Positions 17,963 to 28,187 are shown, numbered from the stretch's first letter. The stretch is 64,000 nucleotides of DNA from Neolewinella marina (GCF_002631205.1 NZ_PDLO01000005.1:124001-188000); one strand, 5' to 3'. Translations and numbers: made by a program. Notes: a model not told the origin generated them from the sequence alone.

Positions 17963-19524
17963 GATCGGATTAGCTTTTGTTCGATTTCCTCTATGCTCAG
18001 GTTCTTGGTTTCCGGCAACGTCCGCAGGAGTATCAGCCAGCCTACGCTGACCATGACGGCGTACGTCATGAAGATGGAAGCGCCCCCGAGGTTGGCCAGT
18101 TGCCAGGGAAAGAATTGCTGTACGACATAATTCACCAGGCTGGAGATCAGGGCGAACAGGGGGATGGCCACCCCCCGGACTGAGATGGGAAATATTTCTG
18201 AAAGGAGCACCCACATCACAGGGCCGATGGAAAAATGGAAGGCGGCGATGAAGCTCAGGATGCCGGTGAGGATGAGTACCGCGTTCAGTTCCGCGGCTTG
18301 CTGCAGCAGGATCCCGGTATGCGCCCTGGCCGCCTGCTCTCCGATGGCCTCCTGTACGGCGGCCTTGAAGGCAATGTCGCTGGTAAAGGTGTGGTCAACC
18401 AGGCCCGCCAAAGCTTCCGCATTGGGAATGTCCCTCAGCTCCTGCAGGGCATCGACGGAAAGCCGGTAAGTGGCATCGTGGAACCCGTAAGCGCACAGGA
18501 TCAGGCTGGCAATGATCCACAACAACCCCCAGATCACCAGCGGGCGTCGCCCCAACCGGTCGATCAGGAGGATCGCCAGCACGGTAAAAACGATGCTCGT
18601 CAGTCCGACCCAGATGGCCTGGGCGAAGGCCGCATCCATCCCGAAGCCGAGCTGCTCGAAAATGGTAGGAGCGTAGAACAGCACGGCGTTGATGCCGGTA
18701 GCTTGCTGAACGATGGCCACGGTGAAGGCAATCAGGAACACCAGCCGCATTCGGGGGCCGAAGATCCTTTTCAGTTGGTCCATCACGCCGTTGGAGACCA
18801 CCGTTTGCCGCAGGCTGTCTTCCATCCGATGCACCGCCTCCGGTATTTCCTCCACGGGGAGCAGACGGCGTAGCACGTCCATGGCTTCTCCGCGCCGGCC
18901 GCGATAGATCAGCCAGGCGGGGCTGTTGGGGATATAGGAGAGCAGGGCCAGCCACAGCAGGGCAGGGAGGATTTCAGATCCCAGCATCCACCGCCAGGTG
19001 TAGGTGGTGATGCCCAGTGTATCTAGCCACTCCGCTCCCGAATTACTGGCGAGCAGGATCAGGTAGTTGGTGAAGTAGGCCGTGGAAAGCCCCAGCACGA
19101 TGTTGATCTGGAGTATGGCTACCAGCTTGCCCCGGTAGTCCGGGGGCGCTATCTCACCGATGTACATGGAGGCCACCGTGATGGAACTGAAGGCCAGCCC
19201 CCCCAGAAAGCGGGACGCTACCAGTGCCCAGAACGTGGGCGCCAATGCGGAACTGACGGCCGACACAAGGTAGAGGGCGGCAATGATCTGCAGGGTCTTC
19301 TTCCGGCCCAGGAGGTTACTGGCCAGGCCGGTGAGCGGCAGGGCCACGACAACGCCCAGGCCAGGTGCGCCCACGGCCATTCCGAGTTCCAGATCGGACA
19401 GGTTGAACTCCCGGGCGATAAAATTGACCGTTCCGGAGATTAGCGCGGCATCCAGGCCAAAAACAAAGCCACCCAGGGCCACGATCGCGGCGAAGGCAAA
19501 CGCATTTCTCCGGTAAGGATTCAT
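17959..19524 (-). CDS. MFS sugar porter
   Basis: A 521-residue inner membrane protein with about 12 predicted helices and the sugar porter family marks: GFVFGLDAALISG in helix 1, RFLGGLAFSSITVASMYIGEIAPPDYRGKL, QQATGINAVLFYAPTIF and the closing PETKNLSIEEIE. These are typical of XylE/GLUT-like H+ symporters for monosaccharides. It is longer than most members because of an insertion between about residues 350 and 400. It lies 47 bases after the GH16 gene and overlaps the next gene by ATGA. Within this locus it most likely imports galactose or 3,6-anhydro-D-galactose released in the periplasm (inference). Confidence 0.9.
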   Translation of the reverse strand: MNPYRRNAFAFAAIVALGGFVFGLDAALISGTVNFIAREFNLSDLELGMAVGAPGLGVVVALPLTGLASNLLGRKKTLQIIAALYLVSAVSSALAPTFWALVASRFLGGLAFSSITVASMYIGEIAPPDYRGKLVAILQINIVLGLSTAYFTNYLILLASNSGAEWLDTLGITTYTWRWMLGSEILPALLWLALLSYIPNSPAWLIYRGRRGEAMDVLRRLLPVEEIPEAVHRMEDSLRQTVVSNGVMDQLKRIFGPRMRLVFLIAFTVAIVQQATGINAVLFYAPTIFEQLGFGMDAAFAQAIWVGLTSIVFTVLAILLIDRLGRRPLVIWGLLWIIASLILCAYGFHDATYRLSVDALQELRDIPNAEALAGLVDHTFTSDIAFKAAVQEAIGEQAARAHTGILLQQAAELNAVLILTGILSFIAAFHFSIGPVMWVLLSEIFPISVRGVAIPLFALISSLVNYVVQQFFPWQLANLGGASIFMTYAVMVSVGWLILLRTLPETKNLSIEEIEQKLIRS

Positions 19525-19571
19525 AAGTATTGTAATCTAAGGGTACAAGCAGATAAAGCAGTGAGGCGCCA

Positions 19572-21044
19572 TTATTCAACCGGTCGGATACGGATGTCAT
19601 CGATCAGCAGCCGCGCAGGACGAAGGTCAGGCAGGCTGCTCTGGCGGATCTCGATCCGGAATTGGTCCGCGGCACTGGAAGGCGTGGTTTTGCGGAAGCA
19701 CTTTTCGAGTTCTACCCATTTCCTGCGTTCGATTCCTTCCAGGGGTACCGGAATCACGACCTCCGGGTCCTCAAGCCCGAGATGAAGTGTTTCCGGGGCC
19801 CGTCCCTGGTCGAGCCATACCTTTACCGAGAGGGTATATTCGCCCGCGGGTAAGTCCACCGCGCCTTCCGGAGAAAGCGCAACGACCTTGTCGACCGTGA
19901 GGGTTTCGTTCTTTTCCAGCCCCCGGAATTCGAGGCTGTTGACGCCCGTGGCGTACTCTCCCTCGATGATGGACAGGTATTTTGCCGAGGCGGTATCCAG
20001 TAGCCAAAACTTCTGATATTCGTTGGGAACGGAACTTTCCGGTACCAAGTCCAGGGGGCGCGGCTTGTCTTGGTACAGAATAGGGCCTTCAAATCCGTAG
20101 AACGCCCGGTCCAGCAAGTTGTCGTCGGGTTTCTGCCACACCCGTACATAGTCGATTTCGAAATCCACCGGCAGTTCCGCGGCGTGGGGGAGCCCCAGCC
20201 AGCTGAAGGCCTCTGAGTCGAGCCATATTTCCATGGGGTTGTTCAGCACCCAGTCGGTACCCAGTTCATCCTGGGTAACGTGGTAGGTCAGTCGGCCGTC
20301 GCGGTAAATTTTCAGGTAGTCTTCCCCCCATTCCGCTCCGTAAACGTGGAAGTCATCCGAGGTGCGGTAGGGCAGGTTCTTCTCGTCGTAGCCAAACGCC
20401 TGGGTTGGCCGCACGGCGGGCGGGCTCCAGTCGTGTACGGCCGTACGTACGGAATTAGACAGTATGCTGCCGTCGATTTTTGGCGCTCCCATCTGTTCGT
20501 ACACGTCAAGCTCCTGCTCGTAACCGATGGCCCAGAAAGCTGCGGTGATCGCCGCGTGGCCGGCCTTTGACCGCACTTCCATATAGCCATTGAGAAAGCG
20601 CTTTTTGGTGACCACCCCGGCGGTGGTTACCGGCAGGGGCTGGCCCTCAAACGCTCCGTAGGGATCTGACCCGCTCTCGCTATACCCCCCCTGGTCAAAG
20701 GGGTAATCCGGTTCCCACTGGGTACGCAGTTTCAGTTTGCCGTCTTCTACGATCACGTTGTGGGGAGCGAACTGGGCCGGGGCGCGCCCTTTCCAGATGT
20801 AGTAGCGGCCGTCCTGCCCCTCGATGAACCATTTGGTGGTGTCCAGCTCACTGCCGTCGAATTCATCGCTGACCTCGGGGTTGAGCACCCAGCCCCCCTG
20901 GTTGTTGGGGTCGGAGAAGGGCATGGGCGGGCGCGGTTCGTCCCCCTGGGCGGACAGCACCGCGGTGAGCAGCAGGCAGCCAACAAGGGCAAGGATATTC
21001 CGGAGCATAAACGGGTTGTTCAATTTGAAGTTTCTGGTTTTCAT
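19572..21044 (-). CDS. GH16 endo-galactanase, kappa-carrageenase-like
   Basis: Signal peptide ending VLSAQ, then a GH16 jelly-roll (about residues 50-335). The catalytic motif ELDVYE has nucleophile Glu178, Asp180 and acid/base Glu183. Flanking blocks (VSDEFDGSELDTTKW, GYMEVRSKAG, IWLDSEAFSWLGLPHAAELPVDFEIDYVRVW) resemble kappa-carrageenase and related sulfated-galactan subfamilies of GH16. The remaining roughly 150 residues (YGFEGPI...RLLIDDIRI) form a beta-rich accessory module resembling two modules of the protein at 38129-42835. The ATG at 21044 was chosen because it is 11 bases after the GH127 stop and gives a signal peptide; ATG 21008 is possible. No T9SS domain is present. It probably depolymerises carrageenan outside the inner membrane. 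Confidence 0.87.
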   Translation of the reverse strand: MKTRNFKLNNPFMLRNILALVGCLLLTAVLSAQGDEPRPPMPFSDPNNQGGWVLNPEVSDEFDGSELDTTKWFIEGQDGRYYIWKGRAPAQFAPHNVIVEDGKLKLRTQWEPDYPFDQGGYSESGSDPYGAFEGQPLPVTTAGVVTKKRFLNGYMEVRSKAGHAAITAAFWAIGYEQELDVYEQMGAPKIDGSILSNSVRTAVHDWSPPAVRPTQAFGYDEKNLPYRTSDDFHVYGAEWGEDYLKIYRDGRLTYHVTQDELGTDWVLNNPMEIWLDSEAFSWLGLPHAAELPVDFEIDYVRVWQKPDDNLLDRAFYGFEGPILYQDKPRPLDLVPESSVPNEYQKFWLLDTASAKYLSIIEGEYATGVNSLEFRGLEKNETLTVDKVVALSPEGAVDLPAGEYTLSVKVWLDQGRAPETLHLGLEDPEVVIPVPLEGIERRKWVELEKCFRKTTPSSAADQFRIEIRQSSLPDLRPARLLIDDIRIRPVE

Positions 21045-21055
21045 AAAGATTGGGG

Positions 21056-23068
21056 TTATCGGGGACGCCAGATGACGGGCAGGAAAACGGTCATCTCGGC
21101 GGTACCGCGATTGCTCCACGCGAAGTAGGGCACGAGGGTGGACGATACGCTCTCCCAGGGGTCAGCGCTTTCTACCCTCTGGTACATCCCCCCTGACGGC
21201 CGACGTCTGATGGTCAGGTCCGTCTTCAGCACCGTCACCCCCCCGAGGAAGTCCGGGCGGTGTTCCGGAACCAGCGGCGCATTCTGATCCAAGTGGACGT
21301 CCAGAATAGAGGTCCCCTCTGGCAGGTCGGGGGATTCCACGCAGTAGACGACCGGGCCGCGGGCCACGGCTACCTGGTTGCGGACTTCCTCGATCCGGGG
21401 GTGGCCCTCGAGCAGCACGGGGGGCATGGGCATTTCGAGCCGGACCGTATCGCCGGCCTTCCACGCTCGTTCGATCCTTGCGAAGGTGCCCCGCCGCGTA
21501 GCCGTCGGGGTTTCCCCATTGACGGAAAGCGTGGCGCCCTCGGCCCATTCCGGAATCCGGAACAGCAATTCAAAGGGACCGGGCTTACAGCTTTCGATGG
21601 TAAGCTTGACCGTTCCCTCCCAGGGGTAATTCGTTTCCTGGCGGAGAACGATTTTACTGCCATCCACCAGGGTGGTGTCCAACTGGTTCCCCCCGTAAAG
21701 ATTAACGGTCAGTCCATTATTGGTCAGGCTGTAGGCCCAGGAGGACGATTTGGCGACCGTCCGCACGAGGTTCGGGGGGCAGCAGAAGCATTCCAGGTAG
21801 GGCTCACGGTCCGGCGTTTCGGTGGCGTTCTCATGGTCGTTATAGGAGCGTGCCCCCTTGACCATCCGCAGGGGATTGGCGTAGAAGTAATTCTTACCCT
21901 CGATGCTGATGCCTGACAGGCCGCTGTTCAGCAGTACTTTTTCCATGACGTCAGCGTAGCGGGATTCCCCCCGCAATCCGAGCATTCGGTAGCTGAACAT
22001 GGCGTTGCAGAGATTGGCGCAGGTTTCGTTGTAGGCGGTCAGGTTCGGCATCATGTAATCGTCGATGAAGCCCTCCTCGATCTTGTCCCGGTTGCTGGAA
22101 GCTCCGTAGTGGGTCTGGCCGACGGCCCCCGTCACGTACATCTTCCGCTGGGTAACGTTCTCCCAAAGGCGCTCAAGGGCCTCTATCAGGGCCTGCTCCC
22201 CGGTTTCGGCGTAGACGTCGGCCGCCCCCGCATAGTAGTAGAGGGCCAGTACGGCGTGGCCAACTGCTTCGTTGGATTCCGTCAGGGGGGTGCGCTCCTG
22301 CACCATATCGCCGATGGGATAGCCCTCGGTGGTGGGGTGGTGCACGACGGGGTACTTCCCCCGCCGCTTGATGAATCGTTCGGCGAGGTGGAGGTACCGC
22401 ACATCCGCGGTAACCCGGTAGAGCTCCACCAGGCCCATGATCTGCGTCTGGTTGAAGCCGAACCGGCCGTACTGCTTCGTTTCCGGGAAGAAGATGGTGT
22501 AGAGCAGGTCGGCGTGGCGAACCGCGATGTCCAGGAAGTTGCGCCGGCCGGTGACTTGGTAGTGGGTGCAGGCGCTGATGAGCAGGTGACCGGTGTTGTA
22601 CATCTCGTGGTACTTCCGGTTCTCATAGCGGTCGACTTCCGGCCGCAGCTGCACCTGGGTCTGCAGGTATCCGTCGGGCTCCTGCGCTTGCCGGATGATG
22701 TCGATGTAGCCATCGATGCGCCCCATCAACTCCTCGTTGCCGTTCAGGGCGTAGAGGAGGGTGCCGGCCTCCAGCCACTTGTAGAAGTCACCATCGTGCC
22801 AGTACATCCCCTTGTGCGCTCCTTTCATCTGGCCGGCGGCGATCTTGAAGTTATTCAGGGCATGCCCGATGTCGCCGCACAAGAGCGACTCCATATAGGG
22901 CAACATCGCCTTTTCACACGTCTGCAGCTTGTCCGCCCAAAACCCTTCCGTCCAACGGCACCCGCCGATTCCCACGGGCGTCAGTTTCTGGTAGGGTGAA
23001 TGGTGGCGGCTGACCGGAGTGGGCGTAGCAGCGGTGGAGGAGTGGGCGGAATCAACGGAAGGGTGCAT
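21056..23068 (-). CDS. GH127-family glycosidase without signal peptide
   Basis: A 670-residue (alpha/alpha)6-barrel protein: CRWTEGFWADKL, WHDGDFYKWLEA, DGYLQT, YNTGHL, GHAVLALYYYAGAADVYAETGE, YVTGAVGQTHYGAS. It retains the zinc/nucleophile set of beta-L-arabinofuranosidase HypBA1: YNETC (Glu348, Cys350) and CFCCPPN (Cys429, Cys430). GH127-family enzymes in carrageenan loci of marine Bacteroidota act as 3,6-anhydro-D-galactosidases on non-reducing ends (established for Zobellia). That role fits this neighbourhood better than arabinofuran. There is no signal peptide, so it probably acts in the cytoplasm, unlike its paralogue at 32790-34826. It sits between SusD and GH16. Confidence 0.87.
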   Translation of the reverse strand: MHPSVDSAHSSTAATPTPVSRHHSPYQKLTPVGIGGCRWTEGFWADKLQTCEKAMLPYMESLLCGDIGHALNNFKIAAGQMKGAHKGMYWHDGDFYKWLEAGTLLYALNGNEELMGRIDGYIDIIRQAQEPDGYLQTQVQLRPEVDRYENRKYHEMYNTGHLLISACTHYQVTGRRNFLDIAVRHADLLYTIFFPETKQYGRFGFNQTQIMGLVELYRVTADVRYLHLAERFIKRRGKYPVVHHPTTEGYPIGDMVQERTPLTESNEAVGHAVLALYYYAGAADVYAETGEQALIEALERLWENVTQRKMYVTGAVGQTHYGASSNRDKIEEGFIDDYMMPNLTAYNETCANLCNAMFSYRMLGLRGESRYADVMEKVLLNSGLSGISIEGKNYFYANPLRMVKGARSYNDHENATETPDREPYLECFCCPPNLVRTVAKSSSWAYSLTNNGLTVNLYGGNQLDTTLVDGSKIVLRQETNYPWEGTVKLTIESCKPGPFELLFRIPEWAEGATLSVNGETPTATRRGTFARIERAWKAGDTVRLEMPMPPVLLEGHPRIEEVRNQVAVARGPVVYCVESPDLPEGTSILDVHLDQNAPLVPEHRPDFLGGVTVLKTDLTIRRRPSGGMYQRVESADPWESVSSTLVPYFAWSNRGTAEMTVFLPVIWRPR

Positions 23069-23128
23069 GATCGGAATTTATATAGCTGTTGGCGGAAAGG
23101 TAGAGCTGCCCCGGGGAGCTGTGCCCCC

Positions 23129-24829
23129 CTAGTACCCCGGGTTCTGGACCATGGAAGGTGCCTTCTCGATTTCTTCCCGGGGAATGGGCAGGAAGTACTC
23201 CCGCGGGTGGAAGGGACGGGTAACCACGGTATAGACTTCGTGGGAGAGGGTGCCGTCCGCTTTCTTGGTCCACCGCAGGCCCTGGATATCGAAACCGAGG
23301 CGGTCAGCTTCCATCCAGCGGCGCTCATCAAAGAAATTGTGCATCTCGAAGGCCAGTTCCACGCGGCGTTCCCGCTTGATGGCCTCGAGCAGGGCCGGAC
23401 CGCTAGCCGTGATTTCCGGCACGAGGGCCCGGGCGGCAACGCGGTTGAGGTAGCGGCGGGCTTCGTCTTCGTTACCGAGATGGTACTGGGCTTCTGCGTA
23501 GTTGAGGTAGATCTCCGCCAGGCGGTAGAGAATGAAGGGGCGGCCGCCGGAAATGCCCCCGTTTACCTCTACGCTTTCGTCCTGGAATTTTCTGATGTTG
23601 TATCCCGTTTTGGACGAGTGGGCGGTATTGCCCAGGCCTTCCGGGGAATCCAGTCCATGGGGGTATGTTTCGGGGCTTTCGGAGAGGAAATACTCCACGT
23701 TGCGGCCCCGGAACTCTGCTCCGTTAAACAGCAGGTTGGCGTAGTACCGCATTTCCCGGTTCTCGTGCGGATGGCTGGGGTCGTAGCCTCCTTCGCCAGT
23801 GGTCCTACCGTCTGCCATACGGTATTCCTGGGCGTAGTTATGGGTTGGTGAAGACAGGGCCCATCCGTCGTAGCCGTTGGGCGACTGGGTCTTGTCCCAC
23901 AGAGAGTTGGGGTCGGTACCGAAGTCAAAGAACTCGGGACCGTAGGGGCGGGCGAAGATGATGTCGGCGTTCGGGCGCAGGAAATGATTCTGGTAGGCCC
24001 GGGCGTCCGGGGTGGCGATCAGCTCCCGATCGCCCATGAGGTCGATGACGGCCTTTGCGGCATCGGCGGCGTCCTGCCACTTCGTAGGCTTGGTGTAATC
24101 GATCATCCATCCGCTCGGCTCGTTGGCCGGATCATGGAGGGGGCTGGCGGCGTAGAGAAGGGTACGGGATTTGACCGCCAGGGCGGCTACGCTGGTGGCC
24201 CGGCCGAATTCCGCATCGGGCCGGCTTTCGGGCAGGACGGCGGCGGCCTCGTCCAGTTCCCGGACGATAAAGTCGACGCATTCCTCGTAGCTGTTTCGCG
24301 CCAGGTTGAAATCGTCGTTCAGGCCCAGGGCCCGTTCCATGATGGGTACACCACCGTAGAATTTGATCAGTTTGGCGTAGAGGTTGGCCCGCAGGAACTT
24401 CATTTCGGCCTTCAGCACGTTCACGCGGTCGGGAGCAATGGCCATGGCCTCGCTATCGTCGACCCGGTCGAGGAACTCATTGATCATGCGGACATAGTCC
24501 CAGTACGTTTCCCATTTTCCGTTCAGAATACCCACATTGTTCGGGTTCCACCCGGCGCGGTAACGGAAGAGGTCGAGGTCACGGAAATTGAACTTCGCTT
24601 CGAAGGAGCCAGCCTCCAGGTTGAAACGGCGGCCCCACCACTCGCTTTTATTCACCCCCCAGCTTTCCGTACTGTTGTAGGCGGTGAACACCAGCCGTTC
24701 CAGTTGCTCCGGGTCGCTGTACACCAGGTCTTCGGCAAAGGCATCCCGGGCTACGGTATTGAGTACATCGTCCTGGCAGCTTGTAAGGCAAGCCAGCAAC
24801 AAGACGATCAAGAGGTATTTAGATTGCAT
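23129..24829 (-). CDS. susD: SusD/RagB family nutrient-binding lipoprotein
   Basis: Lipoprotein signal LLIVLLLACLTSC (Cys18), then a SusD-like fold of 566 residues. An N-terminal LERLVFTAYNST block and TPR-like helices (EMKFLRANLYAKLIKFYGGVPIM) are visible. The C-terminal block GRPFILYRLAEIYLNYAEAQYHLGNEDEARRYLNRVRAR-type is followed by ERRVELAFEMHNFFDERRW and the final YFLPIPREEIEKAPSMVQNPGY. It is surface-exposed, caps the SusC channel and captures oligosaccharides. It follows SusC by 46 bases, the standard order. Specificity for carrageenan oligosaccharides is inferred from the neighbours. Confidence 0.95.
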   Translation of the reverse strand: MQSKYLLIVLLLACLTSCQDDVLNTVARDAFAEDLVYSDPEQLERLVFTAYNSTESWGVNKSEWWGRRFNLEAGSFEAKFNFRDLDLFRYRAGWNPNNVGILNGKWETYWDYVRMINEFLDRVDDSEAMAIAPDRVNVLKAEMKFLRANLYAKLIKFYGGVPIMERALGLNDDFNLARNSYEECVDFIVRELDEAAAVLPESRPDAEFGRATSVAALAVKSRTLLYAASPLHDPANEPSGWMIDYTKPTKWQDAADAAKAVIDLMGDRELIATPDARAYQNHFLRPNADIIFARPYGPEFFDFGTDPNSLWDKTQSPNGYDGWALSSPTHNYAQEYRMADGRTTGEGGYDPSHPHENREMRYYANLLFNGAEFRGRNVEYFLSESPETYPHGLDSPEGLGNTAHSSKTGYNIRKFQDESVEVNGGISGGRPFILYRLAEIYLNYAEAQYHLGNEDEARRYLNRVAARALVPEITASGPALLEAIKRERRVELAFEMHNFFDERRWMEADRLGFDIQGLRWTKKADGTLSHEVYTVVTRPFHPREYFLPIPREEIEKAPSMVQNPGY

Positions 24830-24875
24830 GATGAGGGTAGCTTTGATAAGGAATGATTGACTGAAGGTCGCCGGA

Positions 24876-27800
24876 TCAGAAATTCAGGTTCAGGCCCAGG
24901 GAGTAGGACTTCAGCGAGGGATAGGTTGACTGGCGGAAGTTGTTGTAGCCCGCGGCTTCGGGATCCAGTCCGAGGTCGTAGACTTCCGAGAACATGGTCA
25001 GCAGGTTCAGCCCGCGGGCGGAGATGCGCAGGTTGCCCAGCTTGATTTTTTCCTTCGGGAAAGTGTAGCCGAGTTCGACCTCCTTAAGCCGCAGGAAGGA
25101 AGCATCCTTCAACCACAGGTCCGCCCCCTGGAAGTTGTCGGGATTGCTGCGGTTACCGCTGTAGGGATCGTCCTGGGCAAAGGCCCGGGGAAATGGTGCG
25201 TTGGGATTCTCGGGGGTCCAGCGATCGGTGAAAAGGTAGGCGGGACGGGAGCCGGACTGGTCGAAGAAAACCAAAATCTGCGCCTTGGCCTGCCCCTGGA
25301 AGAGGAAGTTAAAGTCGAGCCCCTTGTACTGCAGTCCGCCGTTGACGCCGTACTGGATTTCCGGGACGTTAGAAGCGTAAAGGCGAATCCGGTCGGCATC
25401 GCTGATGGTTCCATCGCCGTTCGTATCTACGTAAATCGGCTCACCGGGCACCGTGCCCTCCAGTTTGACCTCCGTGGCCGCAACCTGGGCATCGTCGCGG
25501 AAGATGCCCCGGGTGGGGTAAACGATATAGGAATCCATCGGAAACCCTTCGCGGCGCAATTGATCGGGGACGTCGGCAGCCTCGTCGAGGAAGACCACCT
25601 TGTTGCGGGCCAGGGTCAGGTTGGAGCCCAGCTGGAAGTCTACGGCACCTACCCGGTCCTTCCACCCCAGCTGAAACTCCCAGCCGAAGTTGTCGACTTT
25701 GCCCAGGTTCTCCTGGGGCAGCGTCAGGCCGGCCACGTCGGGGATGGAGGCATTCCGGGTAATGAGGATGTCCTCCCGCTTTTGGTAGAAATAGTTGACG
25801 TCGCCGGTAAACTTGTAATCGAAAAGGGCGAAGTTCAGGCCGACATTCCGCATCTCGGCAGTTTCCCAGGTGATGTCCGGATTGGGAACATTGGCACTTG
25901 TATATCCATTGTACCGCACGCCTTCGGTGCCGAAGAAGTAGTAGTTAGGCCGTGCGGTATTGGTGGGACCGCCGTAATCGTACCGCGTGAGGAACTGGAA
26001 GGGAGGAATTTGGTCGTTGCCGAGCAGGGCCCACGAGCCCCGCAACTTCAGCGCGTCCAGCCAGCCACTGGTCGCAGCCAGGAAACCCTCACGGTTCAGG
26101 GCCCAGGCGGCGGCCACCCCGGGGAAGGTACCAAAGCGTTTGCCCGGCCCGAAGTTGCTCGACCCGTCGTGGCGCAGGGTCAGGTCGATGAAGTACTTTT
26201 TGTCGAAATCGTAGGAAAGCGACCCAAAGTAGTTCAGGCGGGCCCACTCCCGGGAACCCCCGGTAGAGATCTGCCCTTCGTCGCTGCCGGCAAACAGTTC
26301 CGGGTGGTTATCGCTTGGAAATCCCCGCCGTTCGGCCCGGAAGCTCCGCTCCTCGGAAGTGAACTGCTCCATCCCAATGAACCCACCTACGCTGTGGCTG
26401 CCAAAGGACCGGTTGTACCGCAGGGTGGAGTTCAGCATGACCTCATCAAACTGCCAGGAGGTTTCGCTGAGGCTGCGCTCCGCCCCCTGCTGGGAAAAGC
26501 CCGGCTGGGAGATATACTCGTTGGTGCCTTCCTGGAAGGTGAAGACCTCCCAGGGGGTGTACCAAGCCTTGGTGTTGGTCACCCAACGGCGGATGCCGGC
26601 GAAGCCCTGTACGCTGAGCCCCTCGGTCAGGCCGTCCAGGTCGATATCATAGCTCAACCGCGACCGCAGGTTGCTGCTGACCCGGTCCACGAAGCCCGAC
26701 GCACTGCTCGACATAATGGCCGGGTTGGCCCCGTTTTCGCCCCCCCAGCCGATCAGGCCATTGGGATAGATGCCCACCTCCGTCGGCTCGTTCACGTAGA
26801 TGTGCTTGTAGATGAAAGCATCATCTACCCCCGGCTCGGTGCGGTTGCCGAACTGGCCGGATACATCCACCCCGAGGTTAACCTTGGGGTGGACGGTGAT
26901 GTCGACGTTGCTCCTGAGCTGGTACTGCTCGAAGCCCAGGTCGCGTGACTCGTAAAGGCCGGTTTGCTTCAGCTGGTCTCCGCTGACGAAATACTTTACG
27001 TTCTCCGAGCCACCGGAGAGGCTGACGGAATTGCGGTATTCCGGAGCGTAGTCGGCAAACGTTAGGTCTGCCCAGTCGGTACTGGGAAACCGCACCGGAT
27101 CACTGCCGGAGGTGTAGCCGCGGATCTGGTCTTCGGTGAAGGGGGCCACCGTTCCGTTCCGCGCCGCGACCTCATTCTGGTAGATGGCGTACTGCCCCGA
27201 AGTCATCAGGTCGGGAGCGTTGGAAAAGGTGGACAAGCTCACGTTGCTGCTTACGTTGATGCGTGGGGCCCCGGTTACACCGCGTTTGGTGGTAACGAGA
27301 ATAACGCCGTTCGCGGCTCGGGCGCCGTAGATGGCCGCGGCGCCGTCCTTCAGCACGGAAATCGACTCGATGTCCTGGGGAGACAGATGGGAAAAGGAGG
27401 CCGCCGGGATGTTGTCAATCAGAATCAGCGGGGAGTTGTTGTTGAGGGTCGACTTGCCCCGGATGAGGATGCTTACGTCATTCGTGGACCCCGGATAGCC
27501 ACCGCGGTCAGAAACGATGAGGCCGGGGATGCGCCCGGAGAGCGACTTGGCCAGGTCCCGGTTGGGGGTTCTTTCCAGCACCTCCCCGTCCAGGGAAGCA
27601 ACCGATCCGGTCAGTTCGCCTTTCTTCCGGGTGGTGTACCCTACTACCACGACCTCCTCCAGTACCTGATCGTCGGACGACAATTCAAGGTCGATCAGGG
27701 AACGCCCGTTGATCGGCACTTCCCTGGTTTTATACCCCGTATAGGAGAAGATCAGGGTATCCCGGCCATCGGGAACGGTGATGGAGTAGCTGCCGTCTAA

Positions 27801-28031
27801 GTCGGTCACCGTACCAACCAGCCCCGCGCCCTCGGTCCCCTTTACGATTACGTTCACCCCGATGAGTGGACCGCTGGCATCGGTTACCGTGCCGGTAATG
27901 GTTCGGTCGATCCCCGCACCGGTCGCGAAAAGCCCGGGACTGATACTGATAAGCAGGAAAAGTAGGATGAGGCGGAAGGTAGCCGCTGTACCGCGGCCGC
28001 CATTACTCGGTTGTTGCTGGTGGTGTTGCAT
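24876..28031 (-). CDS. susC: SusC/RagA family TonB-dependent transporter
   Basis: 1051 residues: signal peptide, then a carboxypeptidase-like regulatory domain (ITGTVTDASGPLIGVNVIVKGT, about 45-125). A TonB-box region (EEVVVVGYTTRKKGELTGSVASL) is followed by a plug (GRIPGLIV, PLILIDNIP, IESISVLKDGAAAIYGARAANGVILVTTKRG), the signature of the SusC family. The rest is a 22-strand outer-membrane barrel ending YSLGLNLNF with terminal Phe. It imports oligosaccharides together with SusD. A 198-base gap separates it from the aldolase gene upstream and holds the candidate operator at 28174, so it probably has its own promoter. Confidence 0.95.
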   Translation of the reverse strand: MQHHQQQPSNGGRGTAATFRLILLFLLISISPGLFATGAGIDRTITGTVTDASGPLIGVNVIVKGTEGAGLVGTVTDLDGSYSITVPDGRDTLIFSYTGYKTREVPINGRSLIDLELSSDDQVLEEVVVVGYTTRKKGELTGSVASLDGEVLERTPNRDLAKSLSGRIPGLIVSDRGGYPGSTNDVSILIRGKSTLNNNSPLILIDNIPAASFSHLSPQDIESISVLKDGAAAIYGARAANGVILVTTKRGVTGAPRINVSSNVSLSTFSNAPDLMTSGQYAIYQNEVAARNGTVAPFTEDQIRGYTSGSDPVRFPSTDWADLTFADYAPEYRNSVSLSGGSENVKYFVSGDQLKQTGLYESRDLGFEQYQLRSNVDITVHPKVNLGVDVSGQFGNRTEPGVDDAFIYKHIYVNEPTEVGIYPNGLIGWGGENGANPAIMSSSASGFVDRVSSNLRSRLSYDIDLDGLTEGLSVQGFAGIRRWVTNTKAWYTPWEVFTFQEGTNEYISQPGFSQQGAERSLSETSWQFDEVMLNSTLRYNRSFGSHSVGGFIGMEQFTSEERSFRAERRGFPSDNHPELFAGSDEGQISTGGSREWARLNYFGSLSYDFDKKYFIDLTLRHDGSSNFGPGKRFGTFPGVAAAWALNREGFLAATSGWLDALKLRGSWALLGNDQIPPFQFLTRYDYGGPTNTARPNYYFFGTEGVRYNGYTSANVPNPDITWETAEMRNVGLNFALFDYKFTGDVNYFYQKREDILITRNASIPDVAGLTLPQENLGKVDNFGWEFQLGWKDRVGAVDFQLGSNLTLARNKVVFLDEAADVPDQLRREGFPMDSYIVYPTRGIFRDDAQVAATEVKLEGTVPGEPIYVDTNGDGTISDADRIRLYASNVPEIQYGVNGGLQYKGLDFNFLFQGQAKAQILVFFDQSGSRPAYLFTDRWTPENPNAPFPRAFAQDDPYSGNRSNPDNFQGADLWLKDASFLRLKEVELGYTFPKEKIKLGNLRISARGLNLLTMFSEVYDLGLDPEAAGYNNFRQSTYPSLKSYSLGLNLNF

Positions 28032-28144
28032 GGTCTAGATCGACATTAAAGTGCAGAAAGATGTGTGTCCACGCTACCCAATCACTGAAAGCACAGCCTC
28101 CCGTTAATTATGGATTAGCGACCCCCTATTTCCAGGAGCACTAG

Positions 28145-28171
28145 CAAAGAAAATACCTCACCCTACCCAAA
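28145..28171 (-). promoter_or_regulatory. Possible SusC promoter
   Basis: On the minus strand a TTTG (28171-28168) precedes TTTCTTTG (28152-28145) by 15 bases. This resembles the Bacteroidota TTTG/TAnnTTTG pattern, but the spacing is shorter than usual. The putative operator lies just upstream. Confidence 0.3.
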
Positions 28172-28173
28172 AC

Positions 28174-28187
28174 TGACCACATTTTAA
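28174..28187 (+). promoter_or_regulatory. Candidate AraC operator, SusC copy
   Basis: TGACCACATTTTAA differs at two of 14 positions from the motif TGACCGTATTTTAA found perfectly at 32663-32676 and 42919-42932. It lies upstream of susC, in a position suited to an activator. Confidence 0.4.
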